Source of the DNA: Trichaptum fuscoviolaceum
Lineage: Eukaryota; Basidiomycota; Agaricomycetes; Hymenochaetales; Trichaptaceae
Length of the DNA: 64,000 nucleotides
NCBI GenBank assembly: GCA_910574455.1
Contig: CAJSYZ010000007.1
Span: 1,550,001 to 1,614,000 of the forward strand
Direction of reading: 5' to 3'
Below are positions 59,763 through 64,000 of this stretch, piece after piece. A program made the position numbers and the translations under genes. Position 1 is the stretch's first letter. Each line of letters begins with the position of its first letter. Below the pieces are notes generated by a model. It was not told the DNA's origin. It did not search any database and saw only the letters and a program-made list of their open reading frames with translations.

Positions 59763-62700
59763 TCACTCCGCTGTAGCAATACGGTACGCCTCTTCCGCTT
59801 CTCTTTCCAACTTCATTTTTTCCGCAGACTTGGGCGCTCGGGGTCGCAGTGTTCTAGTTGACGGGGCTGGAGTGACAGGCGTAGACACATTACGCTTTCG
59901 CTTGAGAGACGCTTGCGCTTGTTTAGTTCCTTTCTGACTGCATACGATTGTATCCCCTTCGATAACAATGTCCCCGCCGCTGGCTTCATCCACACCAGCA
60001 TGCACATCGTCATCTAATTCGTCTAGTGTATTAAGCTTTCGATTGCCCCTTCTCGCCTTCGGCGTGGATGCCTTAGGGGCTTTCGCGTTGCTTACAGCGC
60101 GATTACTTGATATCCTCGGCGTCGGAACCCGTTCTTGAGTGCCGCTCGTTCCGATAGACACTTGTGGGACACTAGTAACCACCGGATTGCTCAAGTGCAG
60201 TAATCCATCTTCCCTTCTCAACTCAGCTTCCTTCGCTAGCTCAATCATCGACTTGGGTACAAAGGTCGCGACAGCGCCTTCCAAATCGGAGACCTTAACG
60301 GAAGTCTGGTAAGTGTTCGAACCGGCATTTTCGAGGTCCAGATCATCTTCATCTTCATCTGGTTTGAGACCAACCTGGTCTTCGGATAGTCTACTGTCGA
60401 AAGGGGGGTCTCGACTCGAATGGTTGGGGCCTTCTCGGTTCAACACTTTATTTACGAGTTTGTCTTGCTCTGCGCTGGTCCCTATGTCGATAGGCGCTGG
60501 ATGATATTCACTATGCTCAAAGCGAGGAAGGTGAAATGGCTGCACGACGGTGTCAGCTTCGGTAAGGAAGCCCCCTTGTGCTTCCGCCTTAGGATTAGGA
60601 TGGGAAAGACCAGTTGCTTATCAAAATGAAGAATGTTTGGAAACGAAAGTAAGTCACGAACCGGCTGTGCTTGCTCCGCCATTTGGCTATCGGTGGTCGA
60701 GATGTCTCCTGAGCCACTGCCACCATATTGATCTTGTAGTCGTTGGCGGAGACGCAGGCCTTGAATGAGTCTTGTCCAACGCTTAATAACTCGGTCCGTG
60801 CGTTTCTTCCGCTCTCTTTCCTCTGCATCGCGCTCCGAGTCCCAGTAGGCCTGCAAACGACTAGTAGTTAAAAAAGCGCAGATAACGAAAAAAATGTTGA
60901 TTTAACTTGCCTCAAGTATAGTCTGTTCATTCTCGGAAGCCACGACAATACCTGAAATGACTGGGAAGGCGCGGCCCTTTTTGAATTCAAAGCTTGTTAC
61001 GGCTTCGGCATAGTTGAATCCGAGCTTTCTCGCTATTTTAGCCACTCCTTTGTCTGCCATTGAAAAGGATGGGTCCCGTTTCAGATGAGAGTAAAGTCAT
61101 ATTGGAAACTCACAAGGAATATGAGCTGCTCCAGCGGGGAGCATCGACGGGGTGTACAGATCTATATTTCCAAAGTCATTTTTCGGCACCACGCCCTAAA
61201 ACAGATTAGGTGAGAACCCTTGCAGAACAATAGAAAGAAAGCGAAATGCGAGTTACATCAACGACTGGCTCAGGCACGTACTGCTCCGTCTGCGCCTCGG
61301 AGTACAGGCCCTGCAGCATTTCTTCGCCTTCCTGCTGGGCGAGCTCCATTGCTCGTCGGCGGTGAATGGTTACGGCGCGCTGTTTAACCCACTTCATCGC
61401 CTGTTCCCCCTCCTTCACCCGCCGTCCCTGCCGCATCCAATTCTCCGCAGTCTTTAACTGAATGACATTTGCGCGCGGGTAGACCGGTTCGCCACGAAAT
61501 TTACCCAGTTCTGTCTCGGGGTGAATAACTTCCTCGCGCTTGAGATGTTGTTTAAGAGCATAGCTGGATTATATAACAATTTCGTGTCAGATAAAATAAA
61601 AGATTGAACGAGCGAGGCACCTACATGGGGTGATCTTTGAACCCCGCAATAGAGGTTGGCATGCCTTCTCGGTATTGATTTGTCTCGAACTCGACATCCT
61701 CAACGTCATCCCGAATAAGCCTATACGGTCGTGTTACGAGCGCCATCACACCCTCCCACCAATCTCTTCGCCCCTTCCCGCCTAATTGGGCCTTTGAAGT
61801 TTTTGTCGCATAGTCCTTCGCGTACCGGGGTGTAACATCGCGACAATATCCGTCCTCTTCGACTGCGACAATGTATACCATGCGGTTAATCGTGTCACTT
61901 TGTGACGGCTGAAATACACGTCTTTTGTTGACAATGTACCGTACGGGATCAACAGGCATCCATCTTCCATCTGGTTTTGAAAATACTTCGGTCCAGTATA
62001 CGGGAGGGAGACCACCTATAGGGGGTGCGGCTGAAATCTGTCAGGCAGTGCAGGCAGATAAAACAGTCTATTACTCACTATCAACGCGAGGTGATGGGCT
62101 TGACCCTAGCCTTTGACCTGGCACCTTGGACTTTCGTAATTTAACGACAGGTTTCGGTAGCGCTTTCTCTTTGCCCTTCGTGCTCCGTCGACTTTCGCCG
62201 GACAGCGTCGATCCGTCTCCCGGAAATACTGCCTTCCCTTTCCCTTTTCTGTCGACGGCAGGAGGATCAGGAATTGATACCTCCTCCATATCGCTGTCGC
62301 CTTCGTCACTCATTTCCGTCCCCGATGACTCAGACATTCTACCCTCTGATCGTTTCTTAGCCTCCAGGCGTTTGTCCCACCTCCTCTTCGCGGGGGACTT
62401 GGGTCTTCCGACACTCGCTTGCCATGGCACACTCTGCAGACTGACGACCAGGCGAGCAGGTATATCGAGTGCTCTACATAACGCCGTAAAGAGCTGTGCG
62501 CTAAGATCCCGACTTCCCTGTGCTAGCAAAGCACGCTTCATAAGACTCTTTGAGCTTCGCATGTGTTCACCCTCATCATCGATTGCATCCTCACCCGATA
62601 GCAGCCTTTGAACCTGCTGAAAAGTGCGCGATTTGACGTGACCATATGGGAGGACCTCGAATGTCTGGTGCCACCACTCAGTGAGTCGCATTACCGCCGT

Positions 62701-63352
62701 TTCAAAGAGGCGACCGCGTTTGGCTGCGTCAGGATGACGCTTCTTCGTGATCATTGAGAAGGACGTTTGATATGACATAGGAAGCAAGGATAACAGCCGG
62801 GCCTTAATACTTCCTAAGCAATGAGTTCCTTGCGATTTAAAGTAGTTAAATACAAACATGAAGTAATGGGTCGTTTAACCATTTATTACGGGCGAGAGCA
62901 CTTGAGAGCAGGGCCACAGTATGAATTTTATGACATGTGAGACGGAGAGCACGCAGTGCTGCGACTTCCTCGGCCTTCTTTCTACGAATTATGTTTTGTG
63001 ACAACCATGATCGATAGTTTATACTTACTCACTTTCGTGCCTCATCTGTAACCTTCCCTTTCTTCTTTGCACCCTTCAGTGTGATCTCGATGTTGCCCGC
63101 CTGCGCTCCTACACGAGAGTTGAAGGACGGACCTGGGGGGTTAGTAGCACTACTTTCAGCTGCATCCTTGGTGGCAGAAATCGAAGCTGGGACTGCAATC
63201 TCTTCCCAGTCCATTTCCTCGTCACTGTCATCTTCAGAAACCAGTGATATAGCATGATTTGAGCTTGCACTCGCGAGTTGAGGAGAGCTAGATTCTTGAT
63301 AAGACACGTTCGCCATGGATTGTGTTGAAGGACCGGAAGTCGAGTGTTTCAT
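59763..63352 (-). CDS. RAD4: DNA repair protein Rad4/XPC homologue
   Basis: Nine exons, 63033-63352, 62858-62981, 62079-62802, 61625-62030, 61257-61563, 61114-61195, 60911-61053, 60662-60850 and 59763-60587, join in frame to about 1039 residues. N-terminal acidic DDSDEEMDWEEI and NIEITLK are followed by the transglutaminase-like region (RDLSAQLFTALCRALDIPARLVVSLQS, then PVYWTEVFSKPDGRWMPVDP). BHD1-type VTRPYRLIRDDVEDVEF and DHPIYALKQHLKREEVIHP come next, then BHD2/3-type VPKNDFGNIDLYTPSMLP, GVAKIARKLGFNYAEAVTSFEF and GRAFPVISGIVVASEN. Rad4/XPC recognises helix-distorting DNA damage and starts nucleotide excision repair with Rad23. The intron 60851-60910 uses a GC donor. The C-terminal 270 residues are low-complexity and basic. 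Confidence 0.93.
60851..60910 (-). other. GC-AG intron in the Rad4 gene
   Basis: On the minus strand the donor reads GAG|GCAAGT and the acceptor TTTGCAG|GCC. Splicing here joins LE to AYWDSE in frame, as in the family. No GT donor in the vicinity would keep the frame. GC donors with otherwise perfect consensus are a known minor class in fungi. Confidence 0.7.
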
Positions 63353-63762
63353 AGTTTACTTGCAGGCCTAGTGTACGATGCCAATGCAGTCGCGCGCTTG
63401 CAGCAAATCTCCAACGATGAAACGTTCAGTGACGTCTTTCTAGCATTTGTTCACCAACTCTTGCTAACCGAGAGGTTGTTGTCTGAGTGAGAGTCGCGTC
63501 GGGATCTTCGCTGACAAGCTTTCCGCCGCCGGCCGGAAGAACTTGAACTTGAACCTCAGTGAGTCATGCCTTTCATAATGTCGGAAACCGCTGGACCTTG
63601 TATTTAACACAGAATATCGGCGGTCAATTTATTTCGAAGTTCTAACGTCCTCCGTTCTATCCCCAATGCCACACGTCGCCCAAGAAGGCCGCCGTACGAT
63701 GCATAACCTTACAGTGCCATAGAAATACACCTTTTCCAGACCTTTACCGTGACCACCTCGAG
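63353..63762. promoter_or_regulatory. Divergent promoter between Rad4 and hydrolase genes
   Basis: About 410 bp separates the two start codons. It contains a single AACTTGAACTTGAACC motif near 63540 and several pyrimidine tracts. No intervening gene was found. Confidence 0.5.
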
Positions 63763-64000
63763 ATGGATGCATTGCCAGTGACGTTTCCATACAAATTTGT
63801 TGACGACAAACCAGCTTATGTCGACGTATACTTGCCTGACGTCAAGCACACTGCTCGAAAGACGCTTCCTGTGGTACTTTACTTTCATGGAGGAGGAGTT
63901 ACAGTTGGCAATCGTAGAAGCTGGTTTCCGAACTGGATTCATAGTGTGTTACCATCCTTCTCAGATATTTCGCAGTTGTTGAATCCTCTTCAGACCGCGC
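63763..64000 (+). CDS. Alpha/beta hydrolase, 5' part only (runs off the window)
   Basis: ATG at 63763 opens a frame with VDVYLPDVKHTARKTLPVVL followed by YFHGGGVTVGNRRSWFP. The HGGG is the oxyanion-hole motif of hormone-sensitive-lipase/carboxylesterase-type hydrolases (alpha/beta hydrolase 3). The catalytic triad lies beyond the window. A possible donor GTGTGT follows at about 63943. Substrate unknown. Confidence 0.75.
   Translation, partial: MDALPVTFPYKFVDDKPAYVDVYLPDVKHTARKTLPVVLYFHGGGVTVGNRRSWFPNWIHSVLPSFSDISQLLNPLQTA

Overview
This window is nuclear DNA of a basidiomycete fungus, most likely a mushroom-forming Agaricomycete. Genes are split by many short introns (about 50-70 nt, GT-AG with YAG acceptors). 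The recognisable families are a Plavaka-type transposase, a Ste7/Fuz7-type MAPKK, a PAS-domain regulator, TRM61, Rad4/XPC, DUF2235, MYND and isopenicillin-N-synthase-like proteins. Exon coordinates were worked out by hand from splice signals, reading frame and remembered family conservation.

The left 40 kb is a mobile, gene-poor accessory region. At 1980 a terminal inverted repeat starts with CATCAGGGAAACT. Its inverted partner ends at 34044, and a related third terminus ends at 40540. Just inside the left terminus lie two divergent genes: a coiled-coil/acidic-tail 'accessory' gene (2591-6959, minus) and a nine-exon Plavaka transposase (7238-11216, plus). Further in are an unknown minus-strand gene (11797-13724) and a large unknown plus-strand gene (14989-22379) whose last intron is swollen to about 3.9 kb by an inserted element. 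A trypsin-like protease gene (25757-28682) sits between two nearly identical direct repeats that each carry a dead BCS1-type AAA-ATPase. One repeat is interrupted by a 537-bp solo LTR with a perfect 5-bp target duplication. A DEDDy 3'-5' exonuclease gene (32545-33402) follows. A paralogue of the accessory gene lies at 35564-39936 in inverted orientation next to the 40540 terminus. The non-coding DNA of this region is packed with a small vocabulary of short palindromes (ACTAGTAGT, CACTGCCAGTG, TTCAAGTTGAA, ACTCCGAGT, ACTCAGGCT). The simplest reading is a roughly 32-kb cargo-carrying Plavaka/CACTA-like transposon with a second, incomplete relative beside it; a single 38.6-kb composite is the alternative.

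From about 41.5 kb to the end the window looks like ordinary gene-dense chromosome: MAPKK (minus), MYND protein (minus), 2OG-Fe(II) dioxygenase (plus), a decaying HNH-like gene (minus), DUF2235 hydrolase (plus), PAS protein (minus), TRM61 (plus), Rad4/XPC (minus), and the start of an alpha/beta hydrolase (plus). The Rad4 and hydrolase genes share a divergent promoter.

Several genes show single frame breaks: transposase near 9350, protease near 26580, HNH gene at 49490-49493, PAS gene near 56180. These are real decay, unusual splicing, or base-level assembly errors; the sequence alone cannot separate them.
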